From Frigoriglobus tundricola (GTDB lineage: Bacteria; Planctomycetota; Planctomycetia; Gemmatales; Gemmataceae), in the NCBI RefSeq assembly GCF_013128195.2, contig NZ_CP053452.2, positions 3,906,001 through 3,970,000 on the forward strand: 64,000 bases of DNA, read 5' to 3'. The position numbers were made by a program, and so were the translations under genes. Of the stretch, positions 19,700 through 29,875 are shown piece by piece. Numbering within the stretch: position 1 is the first letter of the stretch; each line of letters starts with the position of its first letter. Under the pieces are notes generated by a model. The model was given only the letters and a program-made list of their open reading frames with translations, searched no databases and was not told the DNA's origin.

Positions 19700-20806
<1,107 letters not shown>

Positions 20807-20917
20807 GGCCTGATCGGCTCCGCGTTCGGGGGCGTATTGTCGGAGCGGTGAGCGACCGGGGCGCCGCGAGGAAAGAGCGAACCGGTCGTGCTCAGCGCAC
20901 GCTCCAAGGAGCGACCG

Positions 20918-21628
20918 ATGACCGAAGAGGAGTGGCTGACGTGCGAAGATCCGTGGCGCATGTTGGAGAACATTTTCGGTGCTCCGTCCACGCGGCGTCA
21001 GGGGTTGTGGGCTGCTGCGTGCTGCCGCCGCGCGTGGCACCTGTTACCGCATCAGAGACAGACCGATTTTGAGCAAGTGATGAATGCCGTTGAAAAGAGT
21101 TTGGATCAAACGGGTTCTCAAGTCGGCGTGGTTGGCTTCTACCCACTCGCGGAACCGCTCCATCCGGAAAAACTTTGCGGTCACCCTCCGGCCCAGACTG
21201 CGCCTTGGGTCGCGGCGCTCGCGATGTGGAGCCTCCGCTTTCAGCACTACAAATCCGCCGTCGGTGAGGTTGCGCACGCGCTCGCGATCGAGTCCACTGG
21301 CCAACCGATCAGACTCTATTACCCCGGCCACCCGCCCCAGCACAAATCACAATGGGACCGCGAACAGGGAACTCATGCCCAGTTGCTTCGCGACGTCTTC
21401 GGCAATCCTTTCCGCCCAATCAACTTCGCCCCAGACTTGCGTACCGACACCGCGCTCGCACTCGCTACGCAGATGTACGAGTCGCGCGACTTCGGCGCGA
21501 TGCCCGTCCTCGCGGACGCACTGCAAGACGCGGGGTGCGACTCCGACGACATCCTGAGCCACTGTCGAGGACCGGGACCACACGCCCGCGGGTGCTGGGT
21601 CGTGGATCGGGTGCTGGGCAAGGAATAG
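20918..21628 (+). CDS. Lineage-specific protein, TEEEW family
   Basis: A 236-residue soluble protein. It starts MTEEEWLTCEDPWRMLENI and ends GPGPHARGCWVVDRVLGKE, two blocks that mark a large paralogous family in Gemmata, from my recollection. A central block reads LLRDVFGNPFRPINF, and ALATQMYESRDFGAMPVLAD follows. No catalytic motif or membrane segment. Function unknown. Shine-Dalgarno GGAG stands seven bases before ATG at 20918, which decides the start against an upstream alternative. Follows carA by 111 bases, probably not co-functional. Confidence 0.72.
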   Translation: MTEEEWLTCEDPWRMLENIFGAPSTRRQGLWAAACCRRAWHLLPHQRQTDFEQVMNAVEKSLDQTGSQVGVVGFYPLAEPLHPEKLCGHPPAQTAPWVAALAMWSLRFQHYKSAVGEVAHALAIESTGQPIRLYYPGHPPQHKSQWDREQGTHAQLLRDVFGNPFRPINFAPDLRTDTALALATQMYESRDFGAMPVLADALQDAGCDSDDILSHCRGPGPHARGCWVVDRVLGKE

Positions 21629-21698
21629 GGACGGTCACGGCGCTGGAACAGCTCACGCCGGCGCGGTAATCTGTGGCTCCCACCACAGGAGCCGCACC

Positions 21699-22760
21699 GT
21701 GAGCAGCTCGTTCCTTCAGTATTTCAATGTCGAGAAAATGGGACGGTTCCCGAACGGGGCCGACGCGCTGCTCACCACGCGCATGGGCGTCTACTCGAAG
21801 CTCGCCGCGGTGCAACAGGCCCGGGGCGGCACCGTGTACGTCATCTCCGGCCTCGGCAAGCCGAAAAAGTACGTGCTGTGGGAAGCGTTCACCATCGAAG
21901 ACATCACCAAGCAGGACGACCAGTTCGTCGTCTCCGGCCCCGGGCGCGTGCTGCTCCCGCCGGCCGAGCTGTCGGGCAAGGCGTTCGAGAAGTTCAAGGC
22001 CGCGTGCGCCAACTTCATCGGCTTCCGCAAGATCGACGACCAGACGTACACCGCCACCCTCAAATCGCTCGCCGACGCCAACGCACAGGCCGCACTCTCG
22101 CCCGCGTGCGAGGCGTTCTGCGGCGAACTCATTGCCGCGTTCCCCAAGATGGGCGACGCCTACTACTACCGCGGACACGTCCGCCAGCACCTCGGCAACG
22201 CGATCGGCGCGAAAGCGGATTTCGAGCAGGCACTCAAGCTCGGCACCAACTTCCCCAACGAAACCCGCGCCGCAATCGCAGCCGGCGAGAAGCCCGCGGT
22301 TTCGAGCGCGCCGGCGGCCCGAACGGACATCGCCGCACAGGTGGTGACCCGCGGCGTGTTCAGCGAGAAAACACCGGCCGGCGTGTCTGTCGGCGTATGG
22401 CAAGGGGTTCTTCAGAGACGAGGAGCGGAAGACCTGCGACAACGCCTTCTGAAAGCCTACGGCGGAAAATGCGCGATCAGCGGCACCGATGCCGAGGCCG
22501 CACTCGAGGTCGCGCTGATCGACCCCGACGGTCCCACCGAGCCGAAAAACGCGCTCCTGCTCCGCGCCGACCTCCGCACGCTATTCGATCTGAACCTGCT
22601 CCGCATCTACCCGCGCACACGGAAAGTGCTCCTGGCCGAAGCCGTGCAATCGGGGACGTATGCGCGGCTCTGGGCGCGCCCGCTCCGGGCGCCCGCCAGG
22701 AAGGACGATGCCCCCGCGTTCGCCGCACTCGAAAAGCGGTGGACCGCTACGAAGGTGTGA
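21699..22760 (+). CDS. TPR-containing protein with degenerate HNH endonuclease-like domain
   Basis: A 353-residue protein. Residues 1-120 are an uncharacterised alpha/beta domain (VYVISGLGKPKKYVLW). A single TPR-like motif follows (GDAYYYRGHVRQHLGNAIGA). The C-terminus looks like an HNH_2-type nuclease domain (RLLKAYGGKCAISGTD...NALLLRADLRTLFDL). In active relatives the residues before these blocks are His (AAHI and ADLHTLFD); here they read VALI and ADLRTLFD, so both catalytic His are replaced. It is therefore probably not a nuclease. GTG start with GGAG eight bases upstream. Not part of a clear operon. Confidence 0.65.
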   Translation: MSSSFLQYFNVEKMGRFPNGADALLTTRMGVYSKLAAVQQARGGTVYVISGLGKPKKYVLWEAFTIEDITKQDDQFVVSGPGRVLLPPAELSGKAFEKFKAACANFIGFRKIDDQTYTATLKSLADANAQAALSPACEAFCGELIAAFPKMGDAYYYRGHVRQHLGNAIGAKADFEQALKLGTNFPNETRAAIAAGEKPAVSSAPAARTDIAAQVVTRGVFSEKTPAGVSVGVWQGVLQRRGAEDLRQRLLKAYGGKCAISGTDAEAALEVALIDPDGPTEPKNALLLRADLRTLFDLNLLRIYPRTRKVLLAEAVQSGTYARLWARPLRAPARKDDAPAFAALEKRWTATKV

Positions 22761-22809
22761 CACTCCCCGCCCCCGAGCCAACGCTCAACATCCCTCCGAG
22801 ATTCGCCAC

Positions 22810-23361
22810 ATGCGTCACCTCTCCTGCGCGCTGTTTGTGTGTGCGATGGTCGCCACCGTCACCGCGGCCGACGAACCCACACCCGAACCGGGCTTCAAGC
22901 TCGTCTTCAACGGCACGAACCTCGACGGCTGGCAGACCCGAGCCGCCAAGCCCGCCTCCCTCGAAGGCAAGACGGGCGCTTTCGAGGGTCGCTTTGCTGT
23001 GAAAGACGGCGCACTGGTCATCGATTACAAGGTGAAGGACGACAAATACATCGAAACCGTTCAGCCGCTCACCGGTGACTTCACGATCCGTTACGGCTTC
23101 AAGCCGGGGGAGGGGTGCAACAACGACACGCTCCTGCTCGGCACGAAGTTCGACATCCTCGCGGGCGGGAAGCTCAAGGGCGTGAAGGACGGAGAGTGGA
23201 ACACAATGGAGATCGTGGTGAAAGGCGGATCCGCCGACTTCATCGTGAACAGACAGAAGCTCGCGACGCAGAAGACGAAGGCCGAAAAGGGGCCGCTCGT
23301 CCTCCGCGCCGAGTTCGGGCACATCGCGTACAGGAACATCCGGGTGAGCGAAACGAAGTGA
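22810..23361 (+). CDS. Secreted DUF1080 protein (3-keto-disaccharide hydrolase domain type)
   Basis: A 183-residue single-domain protein with a signal peptide (ALFVCAMVATVTAA). The DUF1080 block FKLVFNGTNLDGWQ (about 29-42) is clear, and GPLVLRAEFGHIAYRNIRV closes the jelly-roll. Family members bind or cleave glycans; substrate unknown. ATG at 22810 is chosen since the signal sequence begins there. It is shorter than the double-domain paralogue at 38352. Convergent with the GT87 gene, 15 bases apart. Confidence 0.82.
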   Translation: MRHLSCALFVCAMVATVTAADEPTPEPGFKLVFNGTNLDGWQTRAAKPASLEGKTGAFEGRFAVKDGALVIDYKVKDDKYIETVQPLTGDFTIRYGFKPGEGCNNDTLLLGTKFDILAGGKLKGVKDGEWNTMEIVVKGGSADFIVNRQKLATQKTKAEKGPLVLRAEFGHIAYRNIRVSETK

Positions 23362-23376
23362 ACCGGTTCGCGCGGC

Positions 23377-24570
23377 TCACGCCGCACGAGCCCGTCCGGG
23401 CTCCGGCACAGCGAGTCGCAGTTCGGGGACGGCCGGCCGCGACGTGACAATCCGACCGAGCGCGGCAACCGAGATGAGCAGCGCGCCGAGCGGCTGAACC
23501 CCCGTCGCGATCACGGGACGGTGGATGTGGTGCGGGAACGCGAGTGCCACCATCGCGATGAGGAACATCCCGCTCCCGGCGAGCGCGCACGCCTTCGCCC
23601 ACCGGGGGCGGCCAACGGCATCGAGGAGTTCGCGCGCCATCACCGGCGCTAGGAGGATGAACGTCGACGTTTCCACGGCCGGAGCGAACATCACCATCCA
23701 GCAGATGCCCAGCGTGAACGCGGCCGTTTCAACCGATCGACGATCCGAACCCGTCACGCGCAACCACACGATGACAGCGGCAGCCGCGAGGCCCGCACCG
23801 GCCTGCGCCAACTGGTACGGGGATCGCGCGATCTCGATCCCGACCACCCGCAGGAGCATGTGAAAGTCCTGGTAGCCGGAGTAGAGCGGTCGCGTGGTAC
23901 GGTCGTCCCGCGCGACGTTCTCGAACCAGAACTGGTACTGGGCGCTCACGTACTCGGTGGATTGAAACGCATAGGGCAGAACCAGCCCCGCGGCGATGGT
24001 GCCCAGGAGCGGGAGCCCGAACCGGACCGGCGCGATCAGCGTGAACAGGCCCGCGAGCGCGAGCGGGTACGCCTTGAACAGCGCCGCGGACCCAACCAGA
24101 AGCGCCGCAAGTGCCCACCGGTCGCGGCCGGCGAGAACCGTTGCCCAGAGCATCATCCCCAGGATCAGCGTGTTCGCCTGTCCGTTGTTCAGGCTGCCGA
24201 GTGAGATCGGCAGGGCCAGCAGAAACAGTCCCGCGAGCGGCACCTCGGGGCACACCCGCCGCGCCCACGCGACCAGCCCCGTGACGAAGACCGCGATGCT
24301 GCCGAGGCGCCAGAGCGCGCCGCCGACACCGAGCGGGAGCAGGCTGAGCGGCGCGAACCCCGCCGCGACCAGCGGGCTGTAGCGGAAGTTGTCCGTGTGC
24401 GGGTGCGGGACGTCGTACAGCTTTTCGCCCGCGAGGAACTCGCGCCCGGCGGTCGCATAGGTCACGAAAACCGTACCGGACACGGGCTTGAACAGCGGCT
24501 TCACGCACACCACGGCCGCCACACCCACCCAGGCGGTGAACGCGATCACGGTCAGCGACGGGCGCGTCAT
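23377..24570 (-). CDS. GT87-type membrane glycosyltransferase (DUF2029)
   Basis: A 397-residue integral membrane protein with about ten hydrophobic segments. The loop after the first segment holds ATAGREFLAGEKLYDVPHPH and a RYSP motif, and LNNGQANTLILG is the familiar DUF2029 block near 130. Such GT-C enzymes use a polyprenyl-phosphate sugar, for example in mannosylation. Its neighbours on the same strand are a GT2 that can make a polyprenyl-phosphate sugar and an HpnK-like deacetylase, which supports a glycolipid role. GGAG stands seven bases before ATG at 24570. Sugar and acceptor are unknown. Confidence 0.8.
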   Translation of the reverse strand: MTRPSLTVIAFTAWVGVAAVVCVKPLFKPVSGTVFVTYATAGREFLAGEKLYDVPHPHTDNFRYSPLVAAGFAPLSLLPLGVGGALWRLGSIAVFVTGLVAWARRVCPEVPLAGLFLLALPISLGSLNNGQANTLILGMMLWATVLAGRDRWALAALLVGSAALFKAYPLALAGLFTLIAPVRFGLPLLGTIAAGLVLPYAFQSTEYVSAQYQFWFENVARDDRTTRPLYSGYQDFHMLLRVVGIEIARSPYQLAQAGAGLAAAAVIVWLRVTGSDRRSVETAAFTLGICWMVMFAPAVETSTFILLAPVMARELLDAVGRPRWAKACALAGSGMFLIAMVALAFPHHIHRPVIATGVQPLGALLISVAALGRIVTSRPAVPELRLAVPEPGRARAA

Positions 24571-24641
24571 CGGATCAGCTCCAGGGATACGCAAGCGCGT
24601 TGATTCGTGACCGTTTCAGCCGGTCGGCGCGAGCCTTCTTC

Positions 24642-24712
24642 TGTAGCCGGCCTCAGTGAGGCCGGTGCTACGGGCCGCGTGTCGCACCGGCCTCATTGAG
24701 GCCGGCTACAGG
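24642..24712. repeat. Inverted repeat CTGTAGCCGGCCTCA(G/A)TGAGG
   Basis: Two 28-base arms, differing at one position (CAGTGAGG against CAATGAGG), joined by a 15-base spacer. Intergenic between the GT87 and GT2 genes. Can fold into a long hairpin. Confidence 0.88.
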
Positions 24713-24745
24713 TCGGCAAGTCACGCGATATGGTGTGACGGGCGC

Positions 24746-25744
24746 TCAGGCGGCTCGCGCCGTGCGCGTCCGGGCCGGCAGGGCGAGGGCCGGGTTCTGC
24801 ACGACCGCGGTGCTTTCCTTGAGGACGTAGACCGGCCGCCCCTTCACCTGCTCGTAAATCCGCACGGCGTACTCGCCCAGTACCCCGATCGCGAGGAGCG
24901 CGCCCGCCGCCACCGTGTGACCGCCCGTGAGGGCGACCAGCACGAGCGCCAGGTGCGAGTCCGCGAACGACAGCGACGCGAGCGCGACCGCGGAGGTCAC
25001 CGCCCAACTGAGGGCCGTCACCGCCAGTCCGGCGCCGACAGCCAAGCGGACCGGCGCCGGCGAAAAGGACAGCAGACCGTCGAGGGCGAACCGGACCATC
25101 CGGCGGAGCGTGTACTTGGACGTGCCGGCGCGGCGGGCTTCCGGCGAAAACGGCACCTCGGCCACGCGGAACCCCAGCCACTGAACCATCCCGCGGAGGT
25201 ACCGGTGGGCCTCGGGGAGGCGCAACAGGCCGTCGAGCGCGGTCCGCGAGAGCAGGCGGAAGTCCGACGCCGACGGGCGGACGTCGAGGTCGGTGAACCG
25301 GGCCAGAATCTTGTAAAAGAGGCGCGACGAGAACCGCTTGAACCAGCTCAGGCGCACGTCATCGGCGCGGATCGTCAGCACCACGTCGTTGCCCGCGCGC
25401 CAGCGGGCGACGAGGGTCGGAATCAGCGCCGGCGGGTGCTGGAGGTCGGAGTCGAGCGAAACAACGGCGTCGCCGCTGGCGTGGTCCAGACCGGCCGTGA
25501 GGGCCGCCTGGTGGCCGAAGTTCCGGCTCAGCGAAACGTACCGCACGCGCGGGTCGGCCGCGGCCAGCCCGCGGATCACCTCCAGCGTCCGGTCGCGCGA
25601 GCCGTCGTCCACGTACAGGATTTCGAGCGCGTATTCGGCGGCGAGGGGTTCCAACGCGGCCGCGAGCGCCGCGTGAAACAGCGGGAGGACGTCCTCCTCC
25701 TGGTACGCCGGACAAACAATACTCAACGTTGTGGTCGCGGCCAT
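24746..25744 (-). CDS. Family 2 glycosyltransferase with C-terminal membrane segments (polyprenyl-phosphate sugar synthase type)
   Basis: A 332-residue protein. The GT2 core begins TTLSIVCPAYQEEDVLP, has the YVDDGSRDRT block near residue 45 and the DXD-like SLDSDLQHPP near 95. Two or three hydrophobic segments follow at about 225-305. This is the DPM1/GtrB/ArnC-like arrangement that loads a sugar onto undecaprenyl phosphate. It fits with the GT87 enzyme downstream. ATG at 25744 has GGAGG eight bases upstream; the TTG six bases earlier would be too close. Sugar unknown. Confidence 0.88.
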   Translation of the reverse strand: MAATTTLSIVCPAYQEEDVLPLFHAALAAALEPLAAEYALEILYVDDGSRDRTLEVIRGLAAADPRVRYVSLSRNFGHQAALTAGLDHASGDAVVSLDSDLQHPPALIPTLVARWRAGNDVVLTIRADDVRLSWFKRFSSRLFYKILARFTDLDVRPSASDFRLLSRTALDGLLRLPEAHRYLRGMVQWLGFRVAEVPFSPEARRAGTSKYTLRRMVRFALDGLLSFSPAPVRLAVGAGLAVTALSWAVTSAVALASLSFADSHLALVLVALTGGHTVAAGALLAIGVLGEYAVRIYEQVKGRPVYVLKESTAVVQNPALALPARTRTARAA

Positions 25745-25821
25745 AGCCAAGACCTCCGTGCGGCGGCGCGTGCGGCGGCCGCGTAGCGCAGCGAATCTGC
25801 TGCTTCACAACGACTTCAGTG

Positions 25822-26718
25822 TCAAGCCGCTTGGGTGAGTGGGCCGCGGCCGAGTCGGCTCGCTGCGACCGATTCAAAGCCGGCCGCGCGAACGGCGGCG
25901 GCGAAATCCGGGGACCAGAGCATTTCGACCTCGTGGACCCGTCGCGTCAACCACGGGTCGCCACCGTCGCAGTCGCGCCCGATGAGGGTGGCGTCGTGGT
26001 GCCCGGGGTGAACCATCAGCTCCACAGTGCGGCCGGGGATCTGAGACAGCCAGCGGGCGTGAAACTGCGGATCGGCCGGCAGCGCCGGGTCGGTGATGCC
26101 CGCGAGCCACTCACAACCGGGAAAGCCGTCCCGGTCGAGCGCCCGGGACTGTCGGCGGCCGAAATAATCGAGAACGGTCCGTTTCACCCGCGCGCCGGGG
26201 ACGCGGAGCACCACCCGGCGCGGCTCCCGCACCCGGCGGACAAACGGGCGACCCGGCTGTGCGGTGAGGAGTGCGTGCAGTGCCGACGACACCGGGCGAA
26301 ACAACGCAACGTGCTGGTGAGAGTTGACCAGCGCCGGCGGGCCGCCGACGAGATCGAGGAACCGGTCGTACTGAGCGGCCAGCTCCGCCGCCACCTCGCC
26401 GATGTTGAGGCGGCCGAACAGCGAACGGCGCAGGAACTGGCCCAGCGGCCAGAACCGGCCCGCGGCGTCAACGAGGCTGGGAACGCGTTCGGGGGGCAGA
26501 ACGGGGCGGTCGATCGTCAGCGCGGGGTGCCAGCCGAGTTCGATCGGCCGGCCCGCCCGGTTCCAGGCGGTAACTGCACTTCCGGCGTGCGGCGAGTTGA
26601 CGATCAGAACCGTGTTCTTCACGAAGCCGAGCGCGCCGAGTTCGAGGATGGCCCGGTCGGTTTCCGGCCCGATCCCGAAATCGTCGGCAACGATGATCAG
26701 CTTGCGAAGGCAATCCAT
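25822..26718 (-). CDS. ChbG/HpnK (YdjC) family carbohydrate deacetylase
   Basis: A 298-residue hydrolase. The metal site is seen as IVADDFGIG (Asp12-Asp13), the HPALTID block (about 63-69), and SHQHV (about 132-136), giving Asp and His ligands. It removes acetyl groups from N-acetyl sugars; HpnK acts on hopanoid-linked N-acetylglucosamine. With the GT2 and GT87 downstream it suggests lipid-linked sugar remodelling. No hopanoid genes are in the window, so the specific name hpnK is not assigned. ATG at 26718 is the natural start. Family firm. Confidence 0.82.
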   Translation of the reverse strand: MDCLRKLIIVADDFGIGPETDRAILELGALGFVKNTVLIVNSPHAGSAVTAWNRAGRPIELGWHPALTIDRPVLPPERVPSLVDAAGRFWPLGQFLRRSLFGRLNIGEVAAELAAQYDRFLDLVGGPPALVNSHQHVALFRPVSSALHALLTAQPGRPFVRRVREPRRVVLRVPGARVKRTVLDYFGRRQSRALDRDGFPGCEWLAGITDPALPADPQFHARWLSQIPGRTVELMVHPGHHDATLIGRDCDGGDPWLTRRVHEVEMLWSPDFAAAVRAAGFESVAASRLGRGPLTQAA

Positions 26719-27121
26719 GCCGGACCCGTCTGCGGTCGTGTGCGGTTGTCGTTCCCCATCAAGGATCGGCCGCGTCCGGCCTCACATTGATGTAAACCCT
26801 ACGATTACGCGAACTGCCGAAGCAGGCGAAACCGTTCAGCGCCTCCCAAATTACCCGTCTTACCCCGCCACGGAATCTCAATTCGTAAAGTTGCAAGTCA
26901 AAAAGTCGAAAACCCCCGGCGCGCTCCGGTCTTTGACGTTGCGACCTGAGACCTCCCCCGTTCGTCCGATTCTGCCCATCGGCGTTGAAGAAAATCGGGC
27001 GCAACTCACTATTCCAAATGCGGATAACGCCGAACGAACCCCCGCGCCGAGAACCCGCACTCGGTTACCTGTGTCCATAGATACGGAAAGAGACAATCAA
27101 CTACACGCAATTGGTGCAACC
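26719..27121. other. Divergent intergenic region with a degenerate repeat
   Basis: About 400 bases, noticeably more A/T-rich than flanking genes (for example 26790-26830 and 27075-27120). It holds a degenerate repeat at 26884-26953. No gene seen. Confidence 0.4.
26884..26953. repeat. Degenerate copy of the 6959-7041 inverted repeat
   Basis: CGTAAAGTTGCAAGTCAAAA and AGTCGAAAACCCC resemble the left arm of the perfect repeat. The right side is disrupted. The opposite strand reads VFDFLTCNFTN, close to VFDFTTCDLTT at the perfect copy. Confidence 0.5.
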
Positions 27122-27766
27122 GTGCAAGTGTGGTTCACGGCCGATACCCACTTCGGCCACGGCAACATCATCAAATACTGTCAGCGGCCGTTCATGTCGC
27201 GCGACGAGCAAGCGGCCACGCGGGCCGATCCGCGGGCGCGGGTCCGGCTCTCGGAGGAGACGGTCAAGCGACACGACGACGCGCTCCTCGGCGCCATCAA
27301 CGCGCGCGTGGCCCCCGATGACCACTTGTGGATCGTCGGCGACTTTTGCTGGGGCGGGTTCGCGGAGGCGCGGCACTACCGCGACCGGGTGCGGTGCGAA
27401 CACGTGTTCCTGGTTTGGGGCAACCACGACCGCGGCGAGATCGCCCCGGTCTTCGAGGACACGATGGAGCAGGGGATGATCCGGGTGGAGGGTCAGGAAA
27501 TCTGGCTCAACCATTACCCGATGCGGAGCTGGAACAAGGCGTTCCACGGGAGCTGGCACCTGTACGGCCACGTTCACGGCCGCTTGCAGCGCGAGGACGA
27601 GCGCAACGCGAGTACGCTGGTCCGCGACGTGGGCGTGGACGCGTGCGAGTACCGCCCGGTGAGCTTCGCGGAGTTGACGGTGTACATGGCGCCCCGGCTC
27701 GCGGCGTTCAATCGCAACAAGGACAAGTTCCTCGCCGGCACCGACGACGGTACGATGACGATGTGA
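27122..27766 (+). CDS. Calcineurin-like metallophosphoesterase
   Basis: A soluble protein of about 214 residues. The metal-binding blocks are WFTADTHFGHGN (Asp8, His10), VGDFCW, VWGNHD, NHYP and YGHVHG, the full metallophosphoesterase set. It may act on cyclic or other phosphodiesters; substrate unknown. The frame is open far upstream, but the first metal motif sits at the very N-terminus in relatives, so I take the GTG at 27122. A GTG at 27071 is possible. No Shine-Dalgarno at either. Followed 79 bases later by a small basic protein on the same strand. Confidence 0.82.
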   Translation: MQVWFTADTHFGHGNIIKYCQRPFMSRDEQAATRADPRARVRLSEETVKRHDDALLGAINARVAPDDHLWIVGDFCWGGFAEARHYRDRVRCEHVFLVWGNHDRGEIAPVFEDTMEQGMIRVEGQEIWLNHYPMRSWNKAFHGSWHLYGHVHGRLQREDERNASTLVRDVGVDACEYRPVSFAELTVYMAPRLAAFNRNKDKFLAGTDDGTMTM

Positions 27767-27845
27767 ACAGCGCGGGGGACGGTCCCGTGAAATTGGCTGG
27801 CGTATTTGCGTCTTGGACTTCGTGAGTTCCAACGGAGCTGGTGCC

Positions 27846-28067
27846 GTGCCCGATCCCGACAAGCGGATGCTGCGTGACCTGAAACGAGCGCTGAAGAAGC
27901 GCGGGAACAAGCACCGCCGCGCCGAGCTGAAAAAGAACCTCGCGACGAACCCGGACGAGGCCGCGCACGCGGAGGAAGACCTCGGCCGCTACCGCTCCGA
28001 CACCCTCAACAAGCTCGACAACGACAGCACGCGGAAGAAGAAGGACGACGCAAAGGGCGGCGATTAG
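27846..28067 (+). CDS. Small basic helical protein of unknown function
   Basis: A 73-residue protein rich in Lys, Arg, Asp and Glu (MLRDLKRALKKRGNKHRRAE near the start, RKKKDDAKGGD at the end). No family recognised; charged and probably helical, possibly nucleic-acid-binding. GTG at 27846 has GGAG eight bases upstream; a TTG 11 codons earlier is in frame but lacks a site. Codon use matches the genome. Just downstream of the phosphoesterase. Confidence 0.6.
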   Translation: MPDPDKRMLRDLKRALKKRGNKHRRAELKKNLATNPDEAAHAEEDLGRYRSDTLNKLDNDSTRKKKDDAKGGD

Positions 28068-28121
28068 CGAGCGCGACCCGCAGGGGCCCAGCGGGCGCCG
28101 ATACAGATACGGAAGCTGCGT

Positions 28122-28859
28122 TTACGGCTGCTTCACCGTCCGCTTGAGGACGAAGTGAACAGTCGTGGGGGCCGCCTTGTCGTTGGCCGCGGCCGGATTG
28201 GTCGTGTTCACCAGTTCGTATCCGGCCGCCGCGAGCTTGTTCAGCTCCTTCTCGGCCTCTTCCTCCTTGCCCACGGTCATGGCGACGATGCGGTACTCGG
28301 TTCGCGGCGGCGGCGGGGCCTTCTTGAGGTAGTACACCGTCACGTCGTTGGCTTCTTCGGTCGTCTTCGGTCGCTCGTCCCCCGCTTTCGCGAGAGCGAT
28401 GACGAGTCGGTCGCCCTTCACTTCCACCAGTCCCAGCGACCTCGTCTTTTTGCCGCGCACGCTGATATTCTCAACGTCGATGGTCATCGGCGTCTTCGTC
28501 GTATCGAGGGTGTACTCCATCGTGGTCATCGGCCTTGTGGCGCCGAGCGGCCCGCCCCGAGACCCGCTGCCTTCGAACGTGATCTCGTTCTTGGTGATGG
28601 TCGCCGGCCCGACCATGACACTCGAAATCGTTGGCCACCCGGCGGGAGCGGCCACGCCCCAACCCCCGCCGGGACCGCCGCCACCGAACCCACCCGGGGC
28701 CAACCCACCGGGACCGTTGGGGATCTCCCTGTCCGCCGGGGTCGAAACCGACAGAAGGTTGTACTTGCCGTCAATGGCCGGCGCGTCCTTGGGCACCGGA
28801 GCGGCCCGAGAGCCGGCGAGCACCACGAGCACGACCGCGAGGGAAAGGAGCTTGCGCAT
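28122..28859 (-). CDS. Secreted TIGR03067-like planctomycete protein
   Basis: A 245-residue protein with a signal peptide (LLSLAVVLVVLAGSRA). Residue 25 onward has IDGKYNLLSVSTPADREIP and EVKGDRLVIALAKAGDERPK, which match the start and end of the TIGR03067 domain. A Gly/Pro-rich stretch interrupts it. The last 60 residues (TEYRIVAMTVGKEEEAEKEL) look like a DUF4177-type alpha/beta unit. Function unknown; the domain is expanded in Gemmata. ATG at 28859 is fixed by the signal peptide. Convergent with the small basic protein. Confidence 0.62.
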   Translation of the reverse strand: MRKLLSLAVVLVVLAGSRAAPVPKDAPAIDGKYNLLSVSTPADREIPNGPGGLAPGGFGGGGPGGGWGVAAPAGWPTISSVMVGPATITKNEITFEGSGSRGGPLGATRPMTTMEYTLDTTKTPMTIDVENISVRGKKTRSLGLVEVKGDRLVIALAKAGDERPKTTEEANDVTVYYLKKAPPPPRTEYRIVAMTVGKEEEAEKELNKLAAAGYELVNTTNPAAANDKAAPTTVHFVLKRTVKQP

Positions 28860-28952
28860 GGAGCGTTCCCGGTGAATGTCAGAGGTGCATGAACCCGACT
28901 GGAAGATAACGCCGTGCCGAGGTGCGTGCAAATGATAATAGCATGAAGCGAC

Positions 28953-29840
28953 TCACACGCCGGCGTTCTCTTCGAGCTTTCCCAGCTTCCAGGCGCGGCG
29001 CTCGCTCCAGCGCCAGAACAGTTGTGCCGCGACCACCAGCACCGCCGTCGTGCCCAGGAGCATGAGCGCGAGTTCCGCCTTCGACCAGTCCGAGAGCGGC
29101 CCCCGGAGCTGCTCCGGCACCGGTCCCATCAGCGCGCGGCGCATCCCCTCGAGCCAGTACGTCGTCGGCAGACTCAGGCACACCGGCTGAAGCCACTCCG
29201 GCAGCGCCCGGAGCGGGAACACGACCCCGCTCAGCAGGTACACGATCCCCGCCACCCCCTCACTCAGGAACATGCCGTTCCGCGACATGTTCAGGCACGC
29301 GGCGGCCAGGAGCATCCCGCACGCCCAGAGCATCGCGCCGCCGATCAGCATGTACGCCAACAGCCACGGCACGTCCACGTCCACCGCGGTGCGCACCTGC
29401 GCGAACAGGACCAGCCCCACACTCAGGTTCAGCAGCCCGCCGACGGTGCCCTCGGTCGCGCGGGCGGCGCCGCGGCCGAGGAAGTACGTCTGAAAATGGG
29501 CCGGGCTGATGTAGATGTATTTGAGCATCCGATAGTGCTCGCGGTCGCGCACCACCGCGTAGCTGAGGCCGAACATGACGGTGCCGACGAGGCCGTAACA
29601 GGCGTTGGACACGTACATGTACGGCAGGAACGCCGGGGCGATGCCGCCGGCCCGCCCCGGTCCGACCGCCCCGGTCCGCGCCGCCGCGTCGGCCGCGTAG
29701 AACATGCCGACGAGCATCAGCGATCCGCACACCGGCTTTACGAGCATGTAAAGGGCGAACAGCCACGGGCTGGCCCAGTTGGTTTCGAGCTGCCAGCCGA
29801 GCCACGCGGCCAGCCGAAGTGTGCGGAGGTGTGAGAGCAT
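28953..29840 (-). CDS. ABC-2 type transporter permease
   Basis: A 295-residue membrane protein with six hydrophobic segments. Typical blocks are MLKYIYISPAHFQTYFLGR, near the ABC coupling helix, and SGVVFPLRALPEWLQ in the second half, with LPTTYWLEGMRRAL just after it, the classic ABC-2 ending. It would export a lipid, glycan or drug with an ATPase partner. No ATP-binding gene is beside it in the window; the partner must be elsewhere. It lies 35 bases after the zinc-ribbon gene on the same strand, so the two may be one operon. Confidence 0.83.
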   Translation of the reverse strand: MLSHLRTLRLAAWLGWQLETNWASPWLFALYMLVKPVCGSLMLVGMFYAADAAARTGAVGPGRAGGIAPAFLPYMYVSNACYGLVGTVMFGLSYAVVRDREHYRMLKYIYISPAHFQTYFLGRGAARATEGTVGGLLNLSVGLVLFAQVRTAVDVDVPWLLAYMLIGGAMLWACGMLLAAACLNMSRNGMFLSEGVAGIVYLLSGVVFPLRALPEWLQPVCLSLPTTYWLEGMRRALMGPVPEQLRGPLSDWSKAELALMLLGTTAVLVVAAQLFWRWSERRAWKLGKLEENAGV

Positions 29841-29875
29841 GAAGGAATCATACGCGGCGCCCGGGCCGCGCGGCG

